A DNA stretch of 58,169 nt from an uncultured Myxococcales bacterium (GTDB lineage: Bacteria; Myxococcota_A; UBA9042; DTJE01): positions 1-58,169 of the forward strand of contig CAIZWN010000046.1 in assembly GCA_903936705.1 (NCBI GenBank). Reading direction: 5' to 3'. How positions within the stretch are numbered: the stretch's first letter is position 1; each line of letters opens with the position of its first letter. The position numbers and the translations under genes are program-made. This document shows, in pieces, positions 48,198 through 56,115 of this stretch. The notes beneath the pieces were generated by a model, which saw only the letters and a list, made by a program, of their open reading frames with translations, searched no databases and had not been told where the DNA came from.

Positions 48198-48562
48198 CGC
48201 TGCCGCCGTCAGTCCGTGTCTATGTATCGACCCGACCTACGAATATGCACAAGTCGTTCGATGGACTGTCGGCCCTGGTGAGCGGGGTGATCGGGCAGGA
48301 TCCGATGGCTGGCCATTTGTTTGTCTTCTTCGGGCGCCGTGCGGACCAGGTCAAGGTCTTGTACTGGGATCGGACTGGTTACTGTGTCTGGTCGAAGCGA
48401 CTGGAACGGGGACGATTCCGGATGCCGCACGCAATGCCAGGACCGGACGGTTGTATCGAGATCGAGTCGGCGGAATTGTCGTTGATTCTGGAGGGGATCG
48501 ATCTGGCTGGTGCGCGACGACGGGCTCGGTGGAAGCCTGGTGCCGGCGCGTGTTTTACCTGA
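48191..48562 (+). CDS. tnpB: IS66 accessory protein TnpB
   Basis: This 123-aa protein begins MLTLPPSVRVYVSTRPTNM, followed by the family signature KSFDGLSALV and LFVFFGRRADQVKVLYWD, with GYCVWSKRLERGRF. These are the hallmarks of IS66 Orf2/TnpB. It overlaps tnpA by 7 bases, suggesting coupled translation. The C terminus is slightly longer than in many relatives (KPGAGACFT). It seems intact; its precise biochemical role in transposition is unknown. Confidence 0.93.
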   Translation: MLTLPPSVRVYVSTRPTNMHKSFDGLSALVSGVIGQDPMAGHLFVFFGRRADQVKVLYWDRTGYCVWSKRLERGRFRMPHAMPGPDGCIEIESAELSLILEGIDLAGARRRARWKPGAGACFT

Positions 48563-48628
48563 AAATAGATCTGTATTTGAAGCAAATATTTGTTGACATC
48601 ATGCGGCGGATTGTGTAACAATATCCGC

Positions 48629-50278
48629 ATGATAAACGAAGAAACAGTCACTACCACCCCCGCTGATCTCCAGGAGGTCAGGCACCAGGTCGAGGACATG
48701 CTGGCCGAGGGTCGGGGGTCCGAGGCGATGACAGTTCTTTTCACTATCATCGAGGCTATGTTGCGCGAGAACAGCGGCCTTGCTGTGCGCGTTGCTGCGC
48801 TGCTGAAGCAGATCTACGGTCGCCGGTCGGAGAAGGTGGATCCGAACCAGCTCCGTCTGTTTCTGGATGCGCTGACCGAGAATCCGAGCGCACAGGAGAT
48901 TGTGGCCGAACTGCCGCCGTCTTCCGACGAGCCTTTGCCGAAGCCACAGCCCAAGGCCGCGCCGCACGGGCGCAAGCCGTTGCCCGCGAACCTGCCTCGC
49001 GTGACCGTGGACCTGGAGCCGAGCGAGGCCGAGAAGCACTGCGACACGTGCGATTGCGACAAGGTGGTCATTGGCCATGAAACCAGCGAACTGCTGGATT
49101 TTGAGCCGGCGCGTTTCGTGGTCAAGGTGCTGCGTCGTGTGAAGATGGCATGCCCGGCCTGCGAGACCGGTGTCGTGGTCGCGCCGGTGGCCGACAAAGT
49201 GATCGAGAAGGGCCGCCCTGGCGCCGGGCTGCTGGCGCATCTGCTGGTCGGGAAGTACCAGGACAGCCTGCCGCTGACCCGGCAGGTAGAGATCTTCAAA
49301 CGCCACGGTGTAGACCTTTCGACCTCGACGCTGTCGGACTGGGTCGGGGCCGGCGCGGACGCATTCCGGTCCATTTACTGGGAACTGGTGAAGCAGGCGA
49401 TGCAAGCCCACGTGCTGGGGACGGACGACACCGGGCTGAGGGTGCTGGACAAGGACCACGAGAACGGGATCCGCAAGGGCTACATGTGGGCCTACGTAGG
49501 GGACCAGCGGATAGTGGTATTCGATTACACCCCGACCCGGAAGTCGGAAGGCCCGGCAAGTTTCCTGGTCAAGCGCAAAGGGATCGTCCAGTGCGACGCG
49601 TATTCGGGGTACAAGCGCATTGCTCGCGAGCAACCAGACGTGGTCTGGGCCGGCTGCCTGGCGCACGCACGCCGAAAATTCATCGAGGCCCTCGATGCTG
49701 GTGATGTGCGAGCCGCTATTGCCATCGCCCTGATCCGGTCTTTGTACGAGGTCGAGGCCGAGGCCACCGCGGCCGGTCTTGATCACGAACAACGCCTGGA
49801 GGAGCGACGGGCCGTCGGCAAGGTCCATATGGCGAACCTGGGCAACTGGCTGAACGACATGCGACTCAAGGAGCCGCCGAAGACCCCTCTCGGCCGGGCG
49901 ATCACGTACGCCATCAACCAGTGGGCATCCTTCCAGGTCTACCTGACCGATGGCAGGGTGCCAATCGACAACAATTCCGTGGAGCGCCAGATCCGACGGA
50001 TTGCGGTGGGGAGAAAAAACTACCTTTTCGCCGGGTCCGACGAAGGCGCCCGCCGAGCCGCGATCCTGTACTCCATCCTTGGGACATGCTCGCTCGTCGG
50101 AGCCGACCCTTTTGCCTACATGCGCGACGTCCTCGAACGCATAAGCGGCGACTGGCGATATTCCCGCGTCAGCGAACTGACGCCGGCTGCCTGGGTCGAG
50201 GAGAAGGCCCGGGCCGCCGCCCCTCAACAGGACCAGGGACAAGCCCCGAATCCTGCGCCTGTCCAAGCAACAGCTTGA
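48629..50278 (+). CDS. tnpC: IS66 transposase TnpC
   Basis: ATG 48629 (MINEETVTTTP) is preferred over upstream TTG options. The 549-aa protein has the N-terminal leucine-rich IS66 region, a zinc-binding-like segment (CDTCDCDKV, then CPACETG), and the DDE catalytic core (LGTDDTGLRVLDKD, VQCDAYSGYKRI, DGRVPIDNNSVERQIR). It ends in the usual IS66 C-terminal domain (GRKNYLFAGSDEGARRAA). Length and motif order match active transposases and no frameshift is seen, so the element could be mobile. Confidence 0.95.
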   Translation: MINEETVTTTPADLQEVRHQVEDMLAEGRGSEAMTVLFTIIEAMLRENSGLAVRVAALLKQIYGRRSEKVDPNQLRLFLDALTENPSAQEIVAELPPSSDEPLPKPQPKAAPHGRKPLPANLPRVTVDLEPSEAEKHCDTCDCDKVVIGHETSELLDFEPARFVVKVLRRVKMACPACETGVVVAPVADKVIEKGRPGAGLLAHLLVGKYQDSLPLTRQVEIFKRHGVDLSTSTLSDWVGAGADAFRSIYWELVKQAMQAHVLGTDDTGLRVLDKDHENGIRKGYMWAYVGDQRIVVFDYTPTRKSEGPASFLVKRKGIVQCDAYSGYKRIAREQPDVVWAGCLAHARRKFIEALDAGDVRAAIAIALIRSLYEVEAEATAAGLDHEQRLEERRAVGKVHMANLGNWLNDMRLKEPPKTPLGRAITYAINQWASFQVYLTDGRVPIDNNSVERQIRRIAVGRKNYLFAGSDEGARRAAILYSILGTCSLVGADPFAYMRDVLERISGDWRYSRVSELTPAAWVEEKARAAAPQQDQGQAPNPAPVQATA

Positions 50279-50369
50279 ACACCAACTGAATCGTTGAATC
50301 GTGACCGCCATGGCGGAAGGATAGATCTGCCTTGCCGCGACACGCAGATGCGGTTTACCGAGCGCTTAC

Positions 50370-50502
50370 AGGCGCACCGATCCGACCCTTGGAAGATGTT
50401 CGCAATTTCACTTGGCTCCCTTTGCGTCGGCGAAGGCGAACAAGGCGACAGAGCGCTCTGCGTTCGCCCCGGAACGGCGCGCGGTTCACTTCCACAAGCT
50501 AG
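50370..50502 (+). pseudogene. 3' remnant of a large serine recombinase
   Basis: In the frame ending at TAG 50500 the sequence reads PLEDVRNFTWLPLRRRRRTR. The stretch 50413-50443 is identical for 31 bases to 53842-53872, where it terminates a clear recombinase C-terminal fragment. The IS66 right repeat ends immediately before it, so the insertion or a deletion removed the rest of the gene. The remainder of the gap to 50753 holds the direct and inverted repeats below. Confidence 0.6.
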
Positions 50503-50559
50503 CGGATGGCGCTAACTTCCGGGAGCGCGGCGTAGGCCCCAGTCGGCAGTGTGGTGGTT

Positions 50560-50592
50560 CGACTTAGTGCCGACTTAGTGCCGACTTGATGC
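50560..50592. repeat. three tandem 11-bp repeats
   Basis: CGACTTAGTGC, CGACTTAGTGC and CGACTTGATGC stand head to tail, about 160 bases upstream of the second abiEi gene. Eleven bases is one helical turn, so they would present a protein-binding motif on one face. Confidence 0.55.
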
Positions 50593-50677
50593 CCGCACCT
50601 GGGTCGGCGCCCAACTTCCGACCAGGTCCCGACCGCTCGACAACTCAACGCCACTTGAGCGCGCCCCAGGGGAATTC

Positions 50678-50712
50678 GTGGCCTTTCGATGGCCGCGACA
50701 CGCAAAGGCCAC
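50678..50712. promoter_or_regulatory. inverted repeat, candidate AbiEi operator
   Basis: GTGGCCTTT (50678-50686) and AAAGGCCAC (50704-50712) are a perfect 9-bp inverted repeat around 17 bases, ending 41 bases before the abiEi ATG. AbiEi antitoxins are known to bind inverted repeats upstream of their operon. A TACCAT hexamer at 50743-50748 could be the -10 element, which would leave almost no leader. Confidence 0.5.
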
Positions 50713-50753
50713 TATTTTCCCCCGGGCGGGCGTTTCTGGTGTACCATTGTCGC

Positions 50754-51557
50754 ATGGGAACCGGAATCACAGGTGAGGGTCGCCGCGAGATCGCCCGGGT
50801 GCTCCGCGCGGGTCGGGCATTCGTATCGGTCGATGACGTCGCCAGCGAACTTGGGTTCGGCCGGGTCGAGGCGGCGAGGAAACTGGCGCGCTGGTGCCGG
50901 CAGGGATGGCTTCGGCGAGCGCGCCGGGGCCTGTACGTGCCGGTGCCGGTCGAAGCGGAGAACCCGGCGTCGTGGTCCCAGGACCCGCTGCTCCTGGCCC
51001 ACGCCGCCTGGTCACCGTGCTACTTCACCGGCTGGACCGCCGCGAGCCACTGGGGGCTGACCGAGCAGGTCTTTCGCACGGCGGTGGTGCGAACCATCCA
51101 GCGCGTGCGTGGATCCGAACAGACCCTTCTGGGCCAGGAGTACCTGGTCGGGCATATCAGCGCGGATGGGATATGGGGCGTCGTGCCGTTTTGGCGCGAG
51201 GGCCAGCGGTTGCAGATCGCGGACGCGGCGCGCACCGTCGTGGACGTTCTCGACGATCCGCGCCTTGCTGGCGGGATTCGAGTCGCCGCCGAATTCGTTG
51301 CCGCTTACCTCGCGGAAAACGCCCCCGCGAAGCTGATCGAAACCGCAGACCGCCTGGGCAACGGGACGGTTTTCAAGAGGCTCGGCTACATCGTGTCTGC
51401 GCTGGAACTCGCCAAGCCGGACCTCGTTGACCAGTGCCGCAGTCGCATCAAGGCGGGAATCTCGCTGCTCGATCCCTCTGCGGCGCCGGGCGGCGAGCGC
51501 ATCGGGGAGTGGGGCCTCCGACTCAACGTCCGCATTCGCCGGGAGAATCCCTCATGA
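50754..51557 (+). CDS. abiEi: type IV antitoxin AbiEi family protein, second copy
   Basis: The 267-aa product starts at ATG 50754 with no Shine-Dalgarno sequence, consistent with leaderless translation. An N-terminal winged helix (SVDDVASELGFGRVEAARKL, ARRGLYVPV) precedes the AbiEi core (YFTGWTAASHWGLTEQVF, ADAARTVVDVLDDPRLAGG, NGTVFKRLGYI). It is longer and only distantly similar to the copy at 23588. As antitoxin and repressor it should control this operon, probably through the inverted repeat upstream. It overlaps the toxin start (ATGA). Confidence 0.9.
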   Translation: MGTGITGEGRREIARVLRAGRAFVSVDDVASELGFGRVEAARKLARWCRQGWLRRARRGLYVPVPVEAENPASWSQDPLLLAHAAWSPCYFTGWTAASHWGLTEQVFRTAVVRTIQRVRGSEQTLLGQEYLVGHISADGIWGVVPFWREGQRLQIADAARTVVDVLDDPRLAGGIRVAAEFVAAYLAENAPAKLIETADRLGNGTVFKRLGYIVSALELAKPDLVDQCRSRIKAGISLLDPSAAPGGERIGEWGLRLNVRIRRENPS

Positions 51558-52726
51558 TCGCGTACGCGGAAATCCGGGCCCTTCGCGCGGAATGGGACCT
51601 CCGCGACGACGTCATCGAGAAGGACTACGTCCTCGGTTGGATGCTGGCGGCTATCGCGGCCGAGCCTGCGCTCAACGACGCATGGGTCTTCAAGGGCGGA
51701 ACGGCGCTTCGGAAGTGCTACTTCGAGACGTACCGTCTGTCGGAGGATCTGGATTACACGGTCATTCGGGGTGGACCAGAGGAGCCCGCTGACCTCCTTC
51801 CGATCTTCGGTCGGATCCAGGTGTGGCTCGTCGATCGATGTGGTTTGGAGATCGTGCTGGACGAGACGGCGTTTCGCCGCGGCACGAACTCCCGTGGGCG
51901 GCCGACGACCCAGGGGAAGATCGCGTATCGGGGCCCCCGGCCGACATCGCAACTGCCGAAGCTAAAGATCGACATCACGAGCGATGAGGTGGTCGTTCTC
52001 CCGCACGCGCCTCGTGGCATCCTCCACCCATACAGCGACGCGGCAGGGGTGGCTGGCAGCGTGGCGTGCTACGCCTTCCCGGAACTCCTCGCCGAGAAGA
52101 TCCGGGCCCTTGCCGAACGCTGCCGCCCTCGCGACCTGTACGACGTGGTTCACATGTTCCGCCACCCGGACCTCGTGGCGAGGTCCGCCGAAGTCCTCGC
52201 CATCCTGCAGCGGAAATGCGCCCACGCCGGAATCGACGTGCCCGATCTGGCCTACCTGGAGAACTCGCCGTTTCGCGAGGAGATCCGGCAGGAGTGGGCC
52301 AACATGCTGGCGCACCAGCTTCCGCACCTGCCACCGTTCGAGGAGTTCTGGAGCGCGCTGGGCGAGGTCTTCGCCTGGCTGGCAGGCGGTGCGGTGGTGC
52401 CGTTGCCGTCGTACCCGACCAGGGACGTGGACGCGACCTGGACGCTGCCCCGATCGATGAGCGCATGGCACGCGCCGTTCCCGCTGGAGATGATCCGGTT
52501 CGCGGGTGCGAATCGCCTGAAGGTCGAAATCGACTACCGGGCCGAGGACGGTCGTTGGGTACCGCGTGTCGTCGAGCCGTATTCGCTCCGGCGCACGCGC
52601 GACGGGAACCTGATGCTGTACGTGGTGAACGACCGGGGCGATTTGCGCTCCTACGGTCTCGACCGCATCCGCGGGGTTCGCCCCACGAGTCAGCCGTTCA
52701 TTCCGCGATACATCGTGGAGTTCTGA
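51554..52726 (+). CDS. abiEii: AbiEii-family nucleotidyltransferase toxin with C-terminal WYL-like domain
   Basis: The 390-aa protein has the AbiEii signature VFKGGTALRKCYFETYRLSEDLDY near residues 45-70 (FKGGTALRKCYF and SEDLDYTVI), a conserved FPELLAEKIRALAER, and RDLYDVVHMF. After a linker (TRDVDATWTLP) residues about 322-385 read as a WYL-like sensor domain: EPYSLRRTRDGNLMLYVV and RSYGLDRIRGVRPTSQPF. WYL domains usually bind nucleotide or nucleic-acid ligands in regulators and defence proteins, so this toxin may be ligand-gated. A fragment of a relative with the same linker but no WYL part lies at 57498-57572. Confidence 0.88.
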   Translation: MIAYAEIRALRAEWDLRDDVIEKDYVLGWMLAAIAAEPALNDAWVFKGGTALRKCYFETYRLSEDLDYTVIRGGPEEPADLLPIFGRIQVWLVDRCGLEIVLDETAFRRGTNSRGRPTTQGKIAYRGPRPTSQLPKLKIDITSDEVVVLPHAPRGILHPYSDAAGVAGSVACYAFPELLAEKIRALAERCRPRDLYDVVHMFRHPDLVARSAEVLAILQRKCAHAGIDVPDLAYLENSPFREEIRQEWANMLAHQLPHLPPFEEFWSALGEVFAWLAGGAVVPLPSYPTRDVDATWTLPRSMSAWHAPFPLEMIRFAGANRLKVEIDYRAEDGRWVPRVVEPYSLRRTRDGNLMLYVVNDRGDLRSYGLDRIRGVRPTSQPFIPRYIVEF

Positions 52727-52759
52727 TCCGTGGAGTCCGTGGCGTACTGGTGAATTGTC

Positions 52760-53535
52760 GTGACCGAGACCCCGTCCGATCGCGTCGCAGCCTACATCGC
52801 CCGGATACGCGGGCAGGTACTGCTGCGACTGCGCGCTGCCCATCCCTGCGGGGAGTTCGAGCCATCGCCTGGCGAGGACATGGTCTGCCCGGCGATCCTG
52901 ACGGTTCGTGGACACTCGGTTTCTGGCTCGCGGGCGAGTACGAGCGCTGGCACTACTTCGAGATCGTCGAGGCACAGGGCGACGTGGACGAGATCGTCAT
53001 CGAGGTTCGGTCCGGACCGACGACGAAGTTCGAGATCACGCTGTCCCCGATCTGGACGTCCGAGCAATGGGCCGCGGTCGCAGCGACCGAGAAGTACCGT
53101 CCAGCGGCATGGGCGATCGAGCAGCTTCGCGAAGCCATCGACACGGATGCCGAACTGGCAGAAGAGAACCCCGAGGCCACGCGCCCGGAGGCGGCCATGC
53201 GCTCGTACAGGCGGAGCGAGTTGCGCGAACCCGGCCCGGACCACGTCTACCATGTGGTCGGCGTGATGGCCGTCTCGGGGCAGCGCAAGGAAGGCGTTTT
53301 CGTGTCGGTTCCCGGCCTCGATCACGCGATGGCCATCTGGAGAGAGCGGATTTCGCACTGCCTGGGGCAGGGCACCGACCTGGGCGAGTTCCTGGACTAC
53401 CTGTTCGAGCGCGCGAACGGCATCACGACGTCCTGGTCCCGGCCCGAGCCCATCGAAGCGCCGGACGTGTGGACGGCTGTCCAGGCGGCGTTCGCGCTGG
53501 CCCGGCGGCGGGATCGGGAGATGCAGACCTCGTAG
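52760..53535 (+). pseudogene. unknown gene, frameshifted
   Basis: A protein-like N terminus (VTETPSDRVAAYIARIRGQ, from GTG 52760) continues in one frame to about ILTVRG, after which the protein-like sequence switches frame: TLGFWLAGEYERWHYFEIVE, ending at TAG 53533. The shift lies at roughly 52880-52930. The restored protein would be about 255 aa with no recognised domain; the C-terminal half contains VYHVVGVMAVSGQRKEGVFV. It follows the abiEii gene by 33 bases and may once have been a third cassette gene. Sequencing error cannot be excluded. Confidence 0.6.
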
Positions 53536-53552
53536 ACGCGCCACGGCTGGAG

Positions 53553-54005
53553 ATGGACATCGAAGCCGCGCGGGCCGAAGTCGCCCGCGTGACGGCCGAT
53601 TTGGAGGACATCCACGACGCCCGGCTCTCCCCCCAAAACTACCGGGTCGCCCTCCAGAGGTTCCGGGACGTGTACGGGATGCTCGATGCCGTACAGCGCG
53701 CTGACCTGCTCGCCTACCTGCTGGACTCCGTCACTGTGAATGGGGCGGAGATGATCATCGGCCTGCTCGGGCAGACCCAAGATGTCGGGCAGATCGATGC
53801 GCTTACCACGGAGGCAGAAAAGTACTCGCAGCCATCAATATGGCTCCCTTTGCGTCGGCGAAGGCGAACAACGCTCTCTGCTCTTTCGATCCCGAAGAAC
53901 GCGTCCACACTTCCAAACGATTTTCGGAGTACAATCAACCTTGGTAACAATTTCCGGAGCCAGCTAACGGTTTCCGGAGGAGCTATCCCGGATGGAACAG
54001 ATTGA
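53553..54005 (+). pseudogene. C-terminal fragment of a large serine recombinase
   Basis: From about 53553 the frame reads MDIEAARAEVARVTADLEDI, then DVYGMLDAVQRADLLAYLLDSV and SIWLPLRRRRRTT. This is the coiled-coil and tail arrangement of large serine recombinases. The N-terminal catalytic and zinc parts are absent. The in-frame stop is at 54003, inside the Fic gene, so the true old end was probably near 53900. The last 31 conserved bases match 50413-50443, meaning that the second abiE module sits between two recombinase 3' ends. Confidence 0.7.
53916..53979. repeat. upstream three-repeat array of the Fic gene
   Basis: Direct repeats AACGATTTTCGGAG (53916), AACAATTTCCGGAG (53946) and AACGGTTTCCGGAG (53966) have start-to-start spacings of 30 and 20 bases. 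The last is 13 bases before the Fic ATG and includes its ribosome-site region. The same spacing recurs downstream of the gene. Confidence 0.8.
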
Positions 54006-55797
54006 ACGGGCCAAGGCGCTGCTCGCGGCGGGTCGGCGAATCGAGGGGCTGACCCAGTTCGTTCCCGAACCTCCGATATGCCGTTTCTGCGCCGCCGAAC
54101 GGCGCTCCACCCCGGCTCTGGTTGTCGGCCATGCGATCGACGGTGCGACCGACGTGCCGATGTGCGACGCGCACTTCGAGACGAAGGGGGCGGGTCTCGG
54201 TCCGTCGATCGGGCAGGTCCTGATCCCGACCGGACCCGCGCTCGATCTGGACGTGCCGAACGGAACGGATGCGGTCGGATACGCCTGGGCGATCCTCGAG
54301 TACGGCCTCTGCGTGCTCCCGCCTCAACACCTCACCTTCATTGCGCCGCGCGGAGGGCGGCGAACGACCGTCGAGGATGGGCAGACGATCCTTGTGCTTC
54401 CCGCCGGTTACCAGGTCGGGACAACCCTCGCGGACCAGCTCGAATTCGCCCTCCGGTACGATGGGGTCAATCTCCAGGTTTTCGACGCATTGTTCCGCCG
54501 CATCGACCTGGACGCGTTCGAGGGGGAAGTCGCCCGGCATGTCGAGGAGCACCCGACCGGTCAGTACGTTCGGCGCCTCTGGTTCCTCTACGAGTTCCTG
54601 ACGGGCCGCAAGGTGCCCGTCGCGGACGCATCGACCGGCAACTACGTGCCCCTCCTCGACCCGGAGTCCTACTACACGACGCCTGGAACGCGGAGCCGGC
54701 GTCATCGGGTTGTGAACAACCTCCCGGGGAACGCGGACTTCTGCCCGACCGTCCGGCGGACCGACCGCCTCGCAGGTTTCGAGGCCGCCGGCCTGGCCAC
54801 CGAGGCGGCGCGCATCGTCGCGGACTTCGACGAGGACACGATCCGCCGGGCCGTGAGCTATCTCTACACGAAGGAGACCCGGTCGTCGTTCGACATCGAG
54901 GGCGAGCGGCCGAGCGCCAGCCGGACCGAACGGTACGTGAGCCTGCTGCGCGCCGTCCCGAACGTGGCCAAGCTCACGCGCGAGGAACTGCTGCGCCTCC
55001 AGAACGCAACGGTGGACCCGCGTTACGCTGACCACGAGTATCGAAGCGACCAAGTCTACGTCGGCGAGCAGGTGGACCTGGCCCGCCAGCGGATCCACTT
55101 CATCGCCGCTTGCCCGGGCGACGTCCCGCGCTTGATGGAAGGGCTCCTGAGCGCCTTCGCGCGCATCGAGGGTTCGGGGGTGGATCCGATCGTCCTTGCG
55201 GCGGCGCTGTCGTTCGGCTTCGTGTTCATCCATCCCTTCCAGGACGGAAACGGGAGGCTGCACAGGCTCCTGATCCACTACGTGCTGGCCCGGACGGGGT
55301 TCACGCCGCAGGGACTCATCTTCCCGGTGTCCGCCGTCATGCTCGCGCGGCGTCACGAGTACGACGCTGCCCTCGAGGCGTTCTCGGTCCCCTTGATGCG
55401 CCTGGTCGACTACGACGAGGACGCGGACGGCGTCGTGACGGTGAAGAATGCCACGGCGCACCTCTACCGCTTCCTCGATGCCACGGTGGTGGCCGAGGCC
55501 CTGTACGGATGGGTCCAGGAGACGGTACGGGAGGAGTTCCGCAGCGAGCTGGAGTTCGTGGTCACCTTCCGGGACCTCCGGCGGGAACTCGAGGAGATCG
55601 TCGGGTTGCCGGATCGGAAGGCGAACCTGTTCATCAAGCTCTGCCTCCAGAACAACGGAAAGTTGTTACCGGGGAAGCGCCGCAGCCACTTCGGAGAGCT
55701 GAAGGACGACGAAGTCACCGCGATGGAGAGCGCGGTTCAGAAGCGCCTCGTGGCCTTTCGCGGCCACCACGAGCAGGACGAGGGCGCCGCCGAGTAA
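53992..55797 (+). CDS. fic: Fic-family AMP-transferase with own inhibitory helix and winged-helix-like tail
   Basis: The 601-aa protein contains the Fic catalytic motif HPFQDGNGRLHR near 413 and the inhibitory motif SSFDIEG near 298, the class II arrangement in which an N-terminal glutamate blocks ATP binding until released. The expected reaction is AMP transfer onto a target hydroxyl. The first 70 residues add a Cys/His cluster (CRFCAAER, then MCDAHFE) that looks zinc-binding. The C terminus (NLFIKLCLQNNGKLLPGKRRSHFGEL) resembles a winged-helix DNA-binding domain. Three-repeat arrays stand immediately before the ATG and across the stop codon, suggesting self-regulation. Confidence 0.92.
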   Translation: MEQIERAKALLAAGRRIEGLTQFVPEPPICRFCAAERRSTPALVVGHAIDGATDVPMCDAHFETKGAGLGPSIGQVLIPTGPALDLDVPNGTDAVGYAWAILEYGLCVLPPQHLTFIAPRGGRRTTVEDGQTILVLPAGYQVGTTLADQLEFALRYDGVNLQVFDALFRRIDLDAFEGEVARHVEEHPTGQYVRRLWFLYEFLTGRKVPVADASTGNYVPLLDPESYYTTPGTRSRRHRVVNNLPGNADFCPTVRRTDRLAGFEAAGLATEAARIVADFDEDTIRRAVSYLYTKETRSSFDIEGERPSASRTERYVSLLRAVPNVAKLTREELLRLQNATVDPRYADHEYRSDQVYVGEQVDLARQRIHFIAACPGDVPRLMEGLLSAFARIEGSGVDPIVLAAALSFGFVFIHPFQDGNGRLHRLLIHYVLARTGFTPQGLIFPVSAVMLARRHEYDAALEAFSVPLMRLVDYDEDADGVVTVKNATAHLYRFLDATVVAEALYGWVQETVREEFRSELEFVVTFRDLRRELEEIVGLPDRKANLFIKLCLQNNGKLLPGKRRSHFGELKDDEVTAMESAVQKRLVAFRGHHEQDEGAAE

Positions 55798-55859
55798 CGG
55801 TTTCCGGAGGCGCATGCCGGCTCGTAACGGTTTCCGTCGCGGCGTAACGATTTTCGGAG
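55796..55859. repeat. downstream three-repeat array of the Fic gene
   Basis: AACGGTTTCCGGAG (55796, overlapping the TAA stop), AACGGTTTCCGTCG (55826) and AACGATTTTCGGAG (55846) repeat the upstream array with the same 30- and 20-base spacings. The gap from 55860 to 56115 otherwise holds only the possible fragment at 55892. Confidence 0.8.
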
Positions 55860-55891
55860 CAATGGGTCCGTTTCAGAACCGCCGGAAAGCA

Positions 55892-56010
55892 TCAGAGCCA
55901 ATAGGACAGCGCGTTGCAGGTCGCCACGTCCATGCGCAGGACGACCCGGCCATTCGCCAAGGCGAGTTCCTCGCGCAGCCACCGCCGCATGTCGCGAAGG
56001 ACCCCCCTAC
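55892..56010 (-). pseudogene. possible 3' gene fragment, unknown
   Basis: On the minus strand a protein-like end reads RDMRRWLREELALANGRV followed by VLRMDVATCNALSYWL and a stop. No start signal is visible and the open part is about 40 codons. It could be the remnant of a gene cut by the Fic cassette. No family is recognised. Confidence 0.3.
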
Positions 56011-56115
56011 AGCCCCACGCACCCCGCCCTGGCGAGTGACCCGCGCCAGCCGGATTGCGCACCGGCGTCCTCCGAGTGTACTCTCGGACCTTCCGGAATC
56101 CATACGGGGGCCTTC

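Larger units (their letters stand above)
47761..50369 (+). mobile_element. IS66-family insertion sequence, complete
   Basis: The element has tnpA-, tnpB- and tnpC-like genes in the usual order between 22-bp terminal inverted repeats, 47761-47782 (starts GTAACCGCTCGGTAAACC) and 50348-50369, which differ at one position. The 8-bp flanks are not identical, so no target duplication is visible. That suggests one side was lost by later rearrangement. The right repeat abuts a serine-recombinase remnant at 50370. Confidence 0.9.

Noticed and set aside
48599..50311. A 570-aa minus-strand frame
   Set aside because: It is antisense to the IS66 transposase, which carries full family motifs.
47753..50377. 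Target-site duplication of IS66
   Set aside because: The 8 bases on each side (ACGGTGCC and AGGCGCAC) do not match.
53983..55461. A 492-aa minus-strand frame
   Set aside because: It is antisense to the Fic gene; composition is that of a shadow frame.
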